In this document: in pieces, positions 24,601-34,700 of the stretch
Numbering within the stretch: position 1 is the first letter of the stretch
Layout of the letters: each line of letters opens with the position of its first letter
From: Elgaria multicarinata webbii
Lineage: Eukaryota > Chordata > Lepidosauria > Squamata > Anguidae
DNA: 64,000 bases
Assembly (NCBI RefSeq): GCF_023053635.1
Contig: NC_086180.1
Location: forward strand, 88,451,447-88,515,446
Direction: 5' to 3'
Program-made: the position numbers and the translations under genes
The notes under the pieces: generated by a model
What the model saw: only the letters and a program-made list of their open reading frames with translations
Databases searched by the model: none
What the model was told of the DNA's origin: nothing

Positions 24601-27569
24601 CTGTATTCTCCCTTATGAGCCTGCCCGTGCTTTGAGATCTTCTGGAGAAGCCCTTCTTTCAGTCCCATCTTCACAGGCGCTTGGTGGGAACATGGGAGAG
24701 GGCCTTCTCAGTGGCTGCTCCAGCGCGTTGGAACTCTCTTTCTGAGGAAGCTAGGCTGGCTCCCTCCTTGATGGGCTTTCGGAAGCAGGCTAAAACTTGT
24801 TTGTTCCAGCAGGCCTTTGGAGAATAATCTGGCCCTCCATCTATGTTAATATCTTATAATTTTGTTCTGTATTTTAAACATTTATGTGGTTGTACATTTC
24901 TTTTCCTAGGTTTTACAATGTATGTTTTAAACTTTGTAAGGCTGCCTTGAGGCCCAGTATTGGGCAAAAGGCGGGATACTACTACTACTACTAATAATAA
25001 TAATAATAATTCAATGTATGTGCTGATACAATGCATATGTTGAGATTACTCGAACGTTAAAAAAAAGGTTTCAGTGCTCTACATTCAAGGGTCTAAGAAG
25101 TTACTGATAGAATCAGTAGAAATACTAAACCTATGTTCATTTAAAAGCTTTCTTTAAAATTTCTTACCGTTTTTGGAGAGATGAATATTCAGACGCTCCT
25201 AGTTTTACGGATTTGTTTTCTACAGTATTTCAACATACTTGTAGAGTTTAGTTTAAACATCAAGCCAAACCACCATTTAAGAAGCTTAACTCTGGTTTGC
25301 CAGGATGTCTGAATCGTTAAGTCATAGTTATTTATATATTTGTTTTGAAGAGTTATACCTCACCTTGAGGATCAAGTCATCCTCAAGGCAACTCAAAACA
25401 GACTACAATAATGCCAAACCAGCCCACCTCATACGTGGCATTCCTGCCTATTTACTAGTGTGAATTTTCTATAAGGCCTTTGCCATAGCAGGCAATACCT
25501 CCACCATACAGTGACCAGGATGCTTGCCTCAGGTTCAACACCTTTATTTCTTGAGATGTAAGAACACACTGGCTCAGTACAGACGACACGTTTCTCAATG
25601 GTGATTTTAGAACTCCACGGTGTTTTTTTTACACTACCCTTGAGAAATGTGTTGTCTGGCATGAAAACACTCCACGCTGAATATCCACGCTGTGCAGAGG
25701 AGAGTTCCTGCACAACCACTATGTTGCATGTTGTGTGGAGGGCTCTGTGAAGTTTTCTTTTGAGCTGACTTCCCACCGGCTACAGAGTTCCCTGACAAGA
25801 GTGGCGAAAGGAGCTCGTGTCGCTCTAGGAGGATCACTGGGATTGTTTTTTTGCAGCAGTGGCTGATGGGATACCATCAGGAGGACCGGGGGAGGAGAGA
25901 GGGTAGAAGAACTGTCAATCAAACATCGCAATGGATTTTACTCAACAGTCACACAACGGTGGTGTTAGAACATGTTGTGTGGGGGGTACCTCCTAAAAAC
26001 TCAACCATTCAGCGGAGTTTTTACACTGTGTTGACTAATGTGTTGTCTGAACTGAGCCACTGGCTTTTTACTCTGGGATATACTATTTTCTTATCACTTT
26101 TGCCCTTTGGTTGCCACAAGCTGGAGACACGGGGTTTTGAAAGCAAAGAAATATTTAATATTTGCAGAATTAAGGTGTTAAACACTAAACAATGACTTTA
26201 CTCTCCTCCCGCACTTAAATAATTGAGTTACAGTAATAAATCACTTTTTATGCTTTTTATGTTTGTTCTTATGCTTTTTAAATTGTGTATACTTGTTTTT
26301 AATGTTTAATGTTTAAATCTTTGTAAACCACCCAGAGAACTTTGGCTATGGGGCAGTATATAAATGTAATAAATAATACCTTCTGCATATCCTCTCTCTC
26401 ACACACACTCAATCCCTGCTCTGATCCTATCAACACATATCCTAGGCAGTATCTATCTCCTCACAAGGTATCTCTTTCCAATCTAAAACTCCACAGGCAC
26501 CATTCCCTGTTTATTTATCTCACACCATTTCACACACACACACACACAGCCGATTATCTTACATATGCAAATACAATTTACCTCCTAGCAGAGAGAAGGA
26601 AACCAAATTTCCTACAGCAGCTCCTTCTCTGATTGATGGTTGAGGCAAGGTTGGTCTTCCCCTTGCCATGTTCTTCCTGGGACGCAAGAGGTACAACCTC
26701 CCAGTGGTCCTTAATTCTTTGGCTTATAGCAAAGCTACATTGTGCTTCGCTTCAGCTCTGCAGTCCTAGGGCAACTATGTTGGCTACTGCTTCAAGGAGG
26801 CAGGAGTGAACCAATGAATCTTAACTGCTGAGTGGATGGAAAAATGGAAGCAGATAAGCAGCTCTTAGCCATGGTTTGTGTTTTAAACCATGGTTAGAGC
26901 AAACCCTAGTTTGACATAGCTTCAAGTTACCGGAAGCCTGATTCCAGCTGGACATCAGGAAAAACTTCCTGTTAGAGCAGTACGACAATGGAGCCAGTTA
27001 CCTAGAGAGGTTGTGGGCTCTCCCACACTAGAGGCCTTCAAGAGGCAGCTGGACAACCATCTGTCAGGGATGCTTTAGGGTGGATTCCTGCATTGAGCAG
27101 GGGGTTGGACTCGATGGCCTTGTAGGCCCCTTCCAACTCTACTATTCTATGATTCTATGACATAACATCTGAATTGAGCTTGATGCCACATAACTGACAT
27201 AAAATGCTGTGTGTTTAGAAAAATATGAAATGCCCACTTATTATTTATAGTTTTGTTATTCCCAATTTTAAGCCTCAATTAGTTCTGCCAGTTCCTCAGC
27301 TGACTAATACATCTAATGAGGACATTTGCAATAAACATGTTTCCGGACTAGCTTACAAACATCTTTCTCGTGGTATTTCCAATCATAAGCAACGTAACGC
27401 TTCTATAACAGAAACTTAGGACCCAGTCTGACTACCAGCTATTGCTACCCCTGACTATTATCTTTATGTTTTTTTCAGGCTGCAAAGCAATGAAACATCA
27501 AAACCAAAAGACGCTCAGAAATCAGACCCTCGACATCAGGAGTGGTTTACCAAATACTTCTCTTTCTGA
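9526..27569 (+). CDS. FAM184B: FAM184B, 3' part of gene (11 exons, stop included)
   Basis: Eleven exons join in one frame: 9526-9632, 9783-9912, 12317-12529, 14010-14163, 15794-15906, 16682-16866, 18926-19072, 21408-21525, 22037-22144, 23629-23834 and 27479-27569. They total 1572 nt, or 523 residues plus TGA. Splice phases match at every junction. The protein is a long charged coiled coil (Lys, Glu, Gln and Leu rich) up to about 21,525. A Ser/Pro/Arg-rich, basic, non-coil C-terminal region follows and ends in the aromatic tail EWFTKYFSF. This layout is what I know of the FAM184 family, which has no established biochemical role. I choose FAM184B over FAM184A because MED28 and LAP3 follow, as on human 4p15. 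The start codon and 5' exons lie left of the window. The gene converges with MED28, whose stop is about 4 kb away on the other strand. Intron 5 appears to use a GC donor. Identity is fairly sure; exon edges are read by eye. Confidence 0.88.
9783..9912 (+). CDS. FAM184B: FAM184B exon b
   Basis: The acceptor is TTCTTCAAG and the donor CAA|GTACAG. It codes LDSGATPKKEGRQAVASSQK followed by EKTKEIQALQEEWYYQKTEL, where a coiled-coil heptad pattern begins. It ends in phase 0 and joins the next exon as ELQAQ|VTQLKQ. Confidence 0.82.
10105..10225. repeat. Foldback repeat, ACTACAACTCCCAT type
   Basis: The left arm GGACTACAACTCCCATAATT and right arm ATAATGGAAGTTGTAGTATT flank CCAGCCAGCATGGCCAGTGG. Related halves occur at about 35,160, 61,664 and 61,838. 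Confidence 0.5.
10226..12316 (+). other. FAM184B intron; one L2 tail, otherwise unidentified
   Basis: An L2-like tail (GTGTGAACTGCCTTGAGAGG ... AATAAAAATTAAAATA) lies at about 11,370-11,460. The stretch 10,530-11,320 has a compositionally distinct segment (ATAGCGCAATGCCGGGATGA) that looks like an old repeat but matches nothing I can name. Confidence 0.4.
12317..12529 (+). CDS. FAM184B: FAM184B exon c (coiled coil)
   Basis: These 71 codons are all in phase 0, from VTQLKQTLEEQANAFREALK to LLEKSKNRELK. It is a strongly amphipathic, uninterrupted coiled coil. The acceptor is TTTGAAG and the donor AAG|GTCAGA. Confidence 0.9.
13296..13476 (-). mobile_element. MITE with TA target duplication, CCGTATTT family, copy 2
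   Basis: It has perfect-looking ends CCGTATTTCTTCGATTCTAA and the inverse, with TA flanks at 13294-13295 and 13477-13478. Its inner part is the reverse complement of copy 1 (1380-1548). Confidence 0.75.
14010..14163 (+). CDS. FAM184B: FAM184B exon d (coiled coil)
   Basis: It starts EAEEYWKKDYNDRFKVEQES and ends MQKQQSSLT plus one base. The acceptor is GGCGGCAG and the donor ACAG|GTAGCA. Phase 0 in, phase 1 out, which fits the AA at the start of the next exon. Confidence 0.88.
14806..15024 (-). mobile_element. tRNA-derived SINE (squamate type)
   Basis: The reverse complement reads GTCAGTGTGGTGTAGTGGTT, then AGAGTGTTAGGCTGGGACTC, then a tail GGTGGGATATAAACGTAATG. It is the same family as 29,290, 40,069 and 47,054. 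Confidence 0.8.
15470..15735 (+). mobile_element. L2 LINE 3' end
   Basis: The segment TTTGTTCCGGCAGAGCTTTG through CCGCCTTGAGGCCCAGTATT and GGCAAAAGGTGGGATAATAA matches the fuller copy at 24,455-25,005. It ends just 5' of FAM184B exon e. Confidence 0.75.
15794..15906 (+). CDS. FAM184B: FAM184B exon e (likely GC donor)
   Basis: The acceptor is TTTCTAG. The exon codes ESLRMELSEQQMFCMTHNKE to VVKRQQ. The sequence after CAACAG is GCAAGC, so the best donor is CAG|GC, a GC-AG intron. A weaker GT site 15 bases upstream (GTT|GTAAAG) is also in phase 0 and would drop five residues. The next exon starts in phase 0 either way. Confidence 0.82.
16682..16866 (+). CDS. FAM184B: FAM184B exon f (coiled coil)
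   Basis: The acceptor is TTTTTCTTAG and the donor AGAAG|GTTTAC. It codes EGSYQNRIKSLKDELENYQS followed by EISGLQKENSVLKDTTDLLS and ends in phase 2. The coil is continuous. Confidence 0.88.
18926..19072 (+). CDS. FAM184B: FAM184B exon g (coiled coil)
   Basis: The acceptor is CCCTAAAG and the donor GA|GTATGT. It codes LLEEDLKDKHKKELDILKQD followed by HHTEIQTVMTDFSSSQALLH. It ends in phase 2; the GA is completed to GAA by the next exon. Confidence 0.87.
19789..19845. repeat. Short palindromic repeat, TTTACTTGG type
   Basis: CCTATGCAAGTTTACTTGGA and CCCACCACGTCCAGTGGGGT are half of a squamate repeat of about 90 bp, also at 20,811-20,898, 28,528-28,614 and 54,655-54,750. Confidence 0.5.
19846..19992 (+). 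mobile_element. BovB LINE 3' end
   Basis: GATGATATCCTGGAGGTGAT leads to GTCGGAAGCGACTGAACAAA and a TAAACAACAA tail, typical of RTE/BovB 3' ends. A shorter piece lies at 33,962-34,022. Confidence 0.8.
20259..20725 (-). mobile_element. L2 LINE 3' end
   Basis: A reversed tail (ATACACCGCCCCACAGCC) is followed by complement of the C-terminal codons of an L2 ORF2 (the GCGCCAGGTGAGCCTCATC segment seen also at 36,770 and 63,915). Confidence 0.75.
21408..21525 (+). CDS. FAM184B: FAM184B exon h (end of coiled coil)
   Basis: The acceptor is CAATACAG and the donor ATG|GTAAGA. It codes LKELEEKLRKREPRLEDLHL followed by IGCLQDKLNEKEEMIKELM. It ends in phase 0 and is the last coiled-coil exon. Confidence 0.9.
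22037..22144 (+). CDS. FAM184B: FAM184B exon i
   Basis: Thirty-six codons in phase 0 start DGRKLQHSLIPSTEPRRNRS and end CLTPIAK. The acceptor is TCTTGACAG and the donor AAAG|GTAATA. It is basic and Ser/Thr/Pro rich, and starts the non-coil C-terminal region. Confidence 0.85.
22497..23207 (-). mobile_element. CR1 LINE, C-terminal ORF2 and 3' end
   Basis: A minus-strand frame reads EWAENNRMKFNGDKCQVLHL and [20 protein letters not shown], then [20 protein letters not shown], the C-terminal part of CR1 ORF2. The plus-strand start ATAGAATCATAGAATAGTAT is the CR1 tail. It is 5' truncated with frame damage and lies in FAM184B intron 9. Confidence 0.9.
23629..23834 (+). CDS. FAM184B: FAM184B exon j
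   Basis: It codes QKKKMEEAPSRIVSVPNLAS followed by YAKSFLSGDLRPKRNPPQIT and ends in phase 2 at CCAAG|GTAAGC. The acceptor is CATAAAG; an AG about 33 bases upstream is a poorer alternative. The VSVPNLASYA stretch looks like the most conserved part of the C-terminal region. Confidence 0.87.
24455..25005 (+). mobile_element. L2 LINE, end of ORF2 and 3' UTR
   Basis: It codes LHWLPVCFWAQFKVLVMTYK then ALYGSGPGYLKDCILPYEPA, matching the L2 ORF2 C-terminus, then shows CTGCCTTGAGGCCCAGTATT, GGGATACTACTACTAC and AAT repeats. 5' truncated. Confidence 0.85.
25571..26058. mobile_element. Foldback DNA transposon, TIR GGCTCAGT..CAGAC, 3-bp TSD
   Basis: The left end GGCTCAGTACAGACGACACG matches the reverse complement of the right end, GGCTCAGTTCAGACAACACA. 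ACT flanks both ends (25568-25570, 26059-26061). It is 488 bp with no transposase frame. The 3-bp duplication and GGC start suggest a PIF/Harbinger-like source (inference). Confidence 0.7.
26240..26380 (+). mobile_element. L2-type LINE tail
   Basis: It contains AAACCACCCAGAGAACTTTG, GGCAGTATATAAATG and TAATAAATAAT. Confidence 0.6.
26926..27162 (+). mobile_element. CR1 LINE 3' end
   Basis: From CCGGAAGCCTGATTCCAGCT to the tail TCTACTATTCTATGATTCTA. It encodes the LDIRKNFLL...GPVTLEAF-type CR1 C-terminus and lies in the last FAM184B intron. Confidence 0.88.
27479..27569 (+). CDS. FAM184B: FAM184B last coding exon
   Basis: The acceptor is a T-rich tract plus CAG. It codes LQSNETSKPKDAQKSDPRHQ, then EWFTKYFSF and TGA. 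The phase matches exon j. Downstream, AATAAA at 27748-27753 and 27756-27761 are possible poly(A) signals, so the 3' UTR probably runs at least that far. Confidence 0.9.
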
Positions 27570-28690
27570 CAGAAACTATTTGTATAATATCCAACATTGG
27601 CATTATAGTTGTTATTAAATAATTACATAGTACCCTTTACCTGATGTTTTGCAGAGTATAAGCAAAGAAAACACAGGTCCTGCCCCAAGAACTTTACAAT
27701 CTGATATTTAATAGTAGAGGAGAAATCATTGCCATGGTGGGGAAATTAATAAAAAAATAAATTATGATTTACTACCAACAAATAAATACTCTTGGTATTC
27801 AGCAAGTACTTAGTACTATGGGTTACCAGTATTATTGTATTAAAATACATGTTAATGGACATTTTATTTCTTTTAACATAATACCTATTTATTTTATATT
27901 AACTTGGATTCCATAAGATTCCCAGTTTACAATAGAATCCCATGGGGAGAATTTTAAAGCTGGGGGACCAACACTAAGAATTATCTGTCACCATCCGATG
28001 CCAGTAGGAACTTGGAAAATTATCCTCTGAAGAAGATTCTAATGGCTTACGTGGAAGAGGGCAGTCCTGAAAGGACCTCACTCCCAAGTTCTTTAGTGCT
28101 TTAAAGGTTAGCACCTAACACTTCAATAGCTGATACTAAAATGTATTGGCAGCTTTTCCCAGCTCTTACATGAGAAAGGTCCTCCAATCAAGATCTGGTA
28201 GACAGCTGTGTACTTTCCCTGTAAGTTCTTCTATCAAGGCCCCTTTTTGAATACTTATTTTGTTGCTGCATAGACAGCCTCCTTTTGCTGTATGTAAATA
28301 GTTGCTCTTAAAAATGAATATTGTACAGTATCTGGAAATGGAAAACGTGTAGTAGGTTAGTTCAGAAAAAATGGTTGATATGCACTTATGCTTTTTACTT
28401 TGCTCTTATACATTTAAATCAACTCTGAAAGTTAAATTTATATTTATTTGTATTTATACGGAATGCACAATATGAATATTTATAACTTTGCCGTGGCTAC
28501 ACACAGCGTAAAATTCAACTTACGCCCTACTTAGAGTAGGCCTATTGAAATGAGTCAGTCTCATTTATTTCAGTGAGTCTACTCTAAGTAGGACATATGT
28601 TGGATTTCACCCATAGTATCAAGTCTGTTTTTTAAAAAAAATTCTTATGTTCACTACATGCCAAAGTAGCAAGGATATCACACTCCCAAG
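27570..28690 (+). other. FAM184B 3' UTR and intergenic sequence
   Basis: AT-rich, mostly single-copy-looking sequence. AATAAA signals at 27748 and 27756 may end the transcript. A palindromic repeat at 28,528-28,614 pairs CTACTTAGAGTAGGCCTATT with its inverse. Confidence 0.4.
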
Positions 28691-28699
28691 AAAAGCGCT

Positions 28700-29020
28700 T
28701 CTGTCCCTGTCTGAATTTTGAGACGCTCCCTAGCTGCACCACAAGATGTAACGATGGCCACCAATTTGGATGGCTTTAAAGTGGGCTTAGACAAATTCCT
28801 GGAGGAAAAGGCTATCAGTGCCTACTAGTCCTGATGGCTATGTGCTCCCTCCAGTAGCAGAGGCTATACACCAGTTGCTGGGGAACATGGGTGGGAGGGT
28901 GATGCTGCACTTGTGTCTTGCTCATGGGTTCCTGATAGACAGCTGTTTGGCCACTGTGTGAACAGAGTGCTGGACTAGATGAACCCTTGGTCTGATCCAG
29001 AATGGTTCTTATGTTTTTAA
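28700..29020 (+). mobile_element. CR1-group LINE 3' end, second family
   Basis: It includes ACAAGATGTAACGATGGCCA, then CTGATGGCTATGTGCTCCCT, then GAACAGAGTGCTGGACTAGA and GGTTCTTATG. The same family runs longer, reversed, at 37,986-39,240 and 47,423-48,900. Confidence 0.8.
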
Positions 29021-29289
29021 TGTCTCCCACAAGTGTTACAATGATAAGGGAAAGCTGAATGGTTCCCTGCTTCATACCACTAAAGGGGAGAAAAGCCTTT
29101 AAAGATTTTTTTAATCACCGTAGTAATTAGCAGTAACTATTAATTACTAATTTATTTATTTATTTAATTGGCTTAAAACAACAACCAGGCTCTTGGCAAT
29201 CAGGTACCACTACCGAACATAAGCCTAAACAGTTAAAGCTATTTTAAAATAAATGATTAAGTGTCTATTGAGTCCACAATTAGTTCATG

Positions 29290-29665
29290 AGAGCCAGTGT
29301 GGTGTCGTGGCTAGAGTGTTGGACTGGGAGTCGAGAGAGCCAGGTTCTAGTCCCCACTTGGCCATGAAACACACTGGGGCTGTAGCTAGACGTAAGGTTT
29401 ATCCCAGGATTGTCCTGGGGTCAAACCTGTTCATCTAAGTGCCACACAGGGCATCCAGCGCTCAGGCAGGGATGAATCCAGGATGATCCTGGGATAAACC
29501 TTAGGTCTAGCTATGGCCTGGGTGACTTTGTGCCAGTCACTAACTCTCAACATAAACTGCCTCACATGGTTGTTGTGAGGATAAAATGGAGCGGAGGACC
29601 AGCATGTAAGCCACCCTGGGTTCCCTGGAAGAAAAAAGGCAGGATATATATGATATATAAATAAA
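29290..29665 (+). mobile_element. tRNA-derived SINE carrying a nested foldback element
   Basis: The SINE head GAGCCAGTGTGGTGTCGTGG and body GTCACTAACTCTCAACATAA are separated by the insertion at 29378-29518. It ends with a GATATATAAATAAA tail. Confidence 0.85.
29378..29518. mobile_element. 141-bp foldback MITE inside a SINE, 3-bp TSD
   Basis: The arms start GGCTGTAGCTAGACGTAAGG and, on the other strand, GGCCATAGCTAGACCTAAGG. The SINE sequence resumes after a TGG duplication (29375-29377, 29519-29521). No coding capacity. Confidence 0.8.
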
Positions 29666-29699
29666 AGCTCATATTTCTGACATTAAATGCTAACTTTAA

Positions 29700-31549
29700 C
29701 CTCATTTTAGATGTTTGCTCACAGACACTTAAGATTATCTCCTTGCTCTGTTAGGAACTGTCTTTGAAGCGCCTAAGTTTCAAAAGGAGTTTGTGAAACA
29801 CCATGACAGGCGCTGCTGGTTGAGAATTCTTCAGTATAAAATCTCTTTCATATTTTTTTAAAGGTTCTTTGGATACCTATATCTCAGGCACTGCCGTGAA
29901 AGATTTTTTTTCTAGTTTAAGAAATAATGTTCGTCCAATGTTTTTACCATAACATCTATTTAATGAAGATAACTGTAGAGCATATGTATTTGTTTCTATA
30001 GAATCCTAGACAAAACAGCCACAATCTGGGCAAACAGCCCACTGATTGGAATGATCAGACCCAACTCTGTATTGGATTATGACACTTCAATACAGCTCAA
30101 AAGCCGAGTGTTAAAGTGTTCAGCTGGTTTTAAGAAACAAATTCAAGAACAAATCCCTGGAATTTCAACCAGCATTGTCACTATGGCATGTAAGCTTAGG
30201 AAATCCTTTTGGAACCAAAATCCTTGAAATGTCTGTAACAAAACAATGTACTTGAAAGGAAGATAAACAATTTTCTGAATATAATAATCCAATGGTGCTT
30301 AATGTATTTGTTACATTTCTATACTGCCCAATAGCTGAAGTGCTCTGGGCAACTGAAAATTGGTATATATAAAATCAATTTGCTATTCCATGATGAAAAG
30401 AAAAACAGGCTTCACCAGGTGCTCACTTGGTGATGCTATTAAAATAAAGATAGGAAAACACTGATTTCTTTCTGTATGTTTTATCTATTTGTTGACAAAG
30501 TATTCAGAAAGTAGTACTTTATTTGCAGGCATTTCTTAGAAATTAAAGCAATTCAGGTTAGCTACATATTTCTCATGGGTATTTTCAGTTCTTCCATTAT
30601 ATAACAAGAATTTTGAACAGCAAAGCTGAAGCTATTTTGAAGAGATAATTAAGAGCAACATGCTTCCAGGGGCAAAAGGAAACATGACTTCAGACATAAT
30701 AGAAAAATATGTAGGAACTGAGATGTCAGGCATTGTGATCTGAAAGAAAGAGATTGAAGTTGTTAAAAAAAATAGTGGCTACTCCAGTCTTCCCCCTTAG
30801 GCAGAAGGAAAATAAAAATAGGAGCGTGTTCTATAGAACTCTTTGTTGAATGTCTTAGCCCATAAAAAGCAGCGGTAAGGAAATCTTTGGGACCAACTGT
30901 GGAACATGACATTGGCAGAAATCCAAAGGGCAGCTTTATAGGCACATTCAAGGGCTCTGCTTTCTTTGCACAGCAGACACTCCCTCTCCTTCCTTGTCTG
31001 ATCACAAACTGTTTTACAAAACACAAACTCAGTTTCAAAAGTAATTTACCAAGAAGCATAAAGTGCTACTATTCAAAGGTCAAGAACCTGACCGAGCATT
31101 TCAAAGGGCTTGAAGTAGCCCTTTGAAATCTCAGTCAATATTCTATTCCATAGGTCAATCATGATCCCTTGGGCACATGGTACCTGTAAGGGTGGGTTTT
31201 TTTAATCCTCCTTCTTCAGTACTGTGCCAGGGAAGCCCATGTAACAGAGATACAGATAGCTGCTACACTTTTAGCAGAAAGTATTTTAACACCTCAAAAT
31301 AAAAGTTTATTTGCAGTCTGCAGTACATGTAATTTCTGTTGGCCTAGATGATTAATAAAAATACAAAAAACTAAATCCCTGCTCTGATCCCTATGAGGAC
31401 AACTTGCATGTTATTCATTTATTTTATGCTTTTTGTCATCATTTAAAAAAAAAACATATGAAGTCACCCATGTAGACTGTACAAATTGAAAAGTTTCACA
31501 CTGTTTGGTCTAACAAAGGTTATTCTAGCATTTGAATAATGTCTCTTGA
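29700..31549. other. Convergent intergenic space and MED28 3' UTR
   Basis: This is the tail-to-tail space between FAM184B and MED28, AT rich. A reversed L2-type tail (ACTGCCCAATAGCTGAAGTG) lies at about 30,308-30,365. No further gene was recognised; the region 30,760-31,130 has open frames on both strands but no family match. Confidence 0.4.
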
Positions 31550-31747
31550 TCACGTTTGCTTAAGGGGTGCAGGGATATTAGCTGAAGCCTGCTCTAGATA
31601 GGCTAAAGGTCCTTGAGGCATTTCTGCAGGTTTTTTGTGTTGTACATTAATGTCTTCCAGAACCTGTTGCCAGTGTCGTAGTTTACCCAAGTGCTTCTGA
31701 ATTAGTGCTTCTTTCCTCTGCAGTTCACTTCTCAGTTCTGCAACATC
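31550..31747 (-). CDS. MED28: MED28 exon 4 with stop
   Basis: The acceptor is CTTCTGTAG. It codes [20 protein letters not shown] and runs to IPAPLKQT, then TGA at 31552-31550. It forms the C-terminal coiled coil. Candidate poly(A) signals (AATAAA on the minus strand) lie at 31423-31418 and 31311-31306. Confidence 0.96.
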   Translation of the reverse strand, partial: DVAELRSELQRKEALIQKHLGKLRHWQQVLEDINVQHKKPAEMPQGPLAYLEQASANIPAPLKQT

Positions 31748-34700
31748 CTACAGAAGCAAGCAAATAGGAAATAAGCAACCAGGAAATCTCTCAAATGGGA
31801 AAATAACTACTACAACAACTTGCATTTATGTAACACATTTGGAGATTATGTAACGCATTTGGAGGATTCATATAAACTCAGTTACAACTCTGTAAGGCAG
31901 GCTAGTATAGTGAGAGAGGCAATGTCTAAACCAAAGATGCCATGGTTCTCTAAGCTTTCAACTGTTGCACAAAATAAATGTGAAACCTTTTCTTAGTTTT
32001 TCATCAAGAACTATGACGAAATATATGGGTGTGCCTACCGTACAATTTTAAAGTAGTGCCTATCTGCAAGAGTAGATTGCAACATAAATTGCTCTGGTCT
32101 TATTAGCATGTTAAAAAGTTTAGGCTGCAATCCTACACACACTTATGTGGGACTTACTTGTGAGTAGAAATCTATGCACTGTAAAATGATTTTACTAGAT
32201 GGGATTATGGAAACTGCTCCTCAGGGCTATTAAAGATTTGGGTGTCATTGTTTAGACTTAAGTAAAATTATAGCACCTACCTCTTTAATTACTTGCTCTG
32301 GTTTCTGGACAGATAGCTGTAACCTTTTTTGTAGAAAAAAGCATTCTGTCTGTCGTGCAACATCTAGAAATTTCTGGATACACTGGTCAACACCTAAATA
32401 AACAGAACAACAAGATTTTAAAGCTAGTTCAAATGAAAGCTGCAGGACAAATGAGGTATCTTTACAAAGCAAGTCAGTTTGCTTGGGCTACAAGCAAAGC
32501 GATGGTAAGAAATATTTTGTCATTTTTTAAGTTCATAGCTTAAAAAAATACAACTTAAAACAATAACATAGTATCCTACGCTAGCAGGACCTAGAGCTGG
32601 CACAATTGGAAGCTAGAAGGTCCTGAAACAACCAAAAATGCTTGTTTCAGGAATCAGGAAGATTAGCAAAGCTCACAGACAACAGCTCATTTCTGCTCTT
32701 GCTTTAGGAAGTGCTAAGTTCCTGTTGCACTAGTGGTAGTTCCAACTGACACAACATAACTAGCAGAGGTGCACCACTCTAGAACCTATTTTAGATATGG
32801 AGCGGTATATAAATATTGTAAGTAAATAAATAAACGAATACCTAGAGATCTCGATTCTACATGCTGTATATTAAAGTAGTACCACTTTAACAGAAGCAAC
32901 GATGACAAGTTTTATTTCCACTTTTTGCAAAAACATAATTAAAATGCAAAATGTCCAAATCAAAATCGACTATTTCTTGAACAGAATTACAATAGTATGA
33001 TTTCACCTTGTGAATAGAAAGTTATATGTATAGAAGCTTAAATGACAGAAACTAAAGCCACAGTGTAGCCTAATGGGTCTCAAACTGTGCAACAAGTGTG
33101 AATGATTTCTTACGTATAGAGTGAAATGTGCCTCTAATTTTTATCGGAGGCTGGGGGAGACAACCCACCTGCTCCCAAGTATTATTGAAGTAAGCAAAGT
33201 GAAGAACTTCACAGTTGTAAATATCCAAAAAAATATTTAGTATTTAATATCCTACTTTATTAGAGTAAAAGGCTCCCAAAGCAGCTTACAATTAAAAAAA
33301 ATCAACAACTCAACATTATAAACATGAAAAGCATCAAGGAATAAAAGCAGAAACCATTGTAACATAAAGCAGGTTTAAAAAATCCAAGTTAAAATTAAAG
33401 TGGCAGCACAGGTTTACCTGTTCTAATTTCTTCCTGGTCTGTACCATTGACATAATCCTGACTCACAAGGGAAGCAAAGCAAGCCTAAGTAATTAGAGAT
33501 ATAATAGCAATTACTACAAACAGAAGGATATTCAAGTAACATGCCATTATGAGTTTACATCTTATTTTTGGTTCCTATGAGCATACTGCAATACTGAACA
33601 ATTTGATGCATTTTTGCGTTTTAGGTAAATATCCCTATACACTTATCTCCCAAGTCAAGAAAAGTGTTAAGAATATTTTTTTAAAAATTCCTTGTCTAGT
33701 ACTGCTTGGCAAATATCAGAACATTCAAAATGCAACAACTATAAGCAATAAAACTATACACAGTAACAAACAGTCCTATAGCTGAGATGCCCAAATTCCA
33801 AACAAGCGCACACAGTTCGGATAGGAACGCACAGGATCCCCCTTTTAAAATTAAAGAGGAAATGAGGTTAGAGAATGTGTAAGCTTCCTGTTAATGTGCA
33901 ATATACAAAGCTACAGTCTGAACTCTGCTGCAGTCATTTGTACTGAGCTTTCCCAAACACAGTGGGCTGGTCCATGAAGTCACGAAGAGTCGGAAGCGAC
34001 TGAACGAATAAACAACAACAACATTTTCTTTCTAACAGCCAATGAATCATAGAATAGCAGAGTTGGAAAGGGCCTACAAGGCCATCGAGTCCAACCCCCG
34101 CTCAATGCAGGAATCCACCCTAAAGAGAAATTGTTTAGTCAATACACTCACTAGATTAATTCTTTAAAAATTATTTATTAACTAAAAAGGTAGCCATCAT
34201 GCAGCAGATTTTTTGAATTAAGAGTTTTGCTATGTTTGTTTTTTAAAAAAAGTACTTACAAAACGTGTAAGTTGCATGTGCCATATTAAGATAAGGCATT
34301 ATCACTTCTCTCCCACACTGGAAGGAATGCCTTCTCTAAGATGGTACCTGCTGCAACATGTATCACCATAAAGAAAACATTCTTTATCCCCCACAGCTTT
34401 TGTTTTGATTCAAATGCAGGTTTAATTCATTCATCAATTTTAATTCTTTTGATAGATCAATTAAGATTGCTTTAACTGGATGACAGCGCCAGTGTCAACT
34501 AATTGGGCACCCCAACATAATCAGCATTTTTGTACATTACATGTGAGGATGACGACAGATTGGGCTCCCCCCACAACCAGTGGTAGCCATCAATAACATA
34601 AATTGAGTTTCATTCTGCCAATCAGTTATTATTTATTGATAATGTACCTCAGGAAACATTTCACAAAGTTGTGATCCTTAAAGATTACCCATTATATTGC

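Noticed and set aside
27225-27419. Plus-strand 64-codon frame between the last two FAM184B exons, preceded by TTATTTATAG
   Set aside because: It ends in a stop in frame with no donor needed, would break the phase match between exons j and last, and shows no coil or known motif. Possibly an alternative end exon, but unsupported.
30763-31126. Overlapping open frames on both strands between FAM184B and MED28
   Set aside because: None shows a domain or splice context, and the sequence composition is intergenic.
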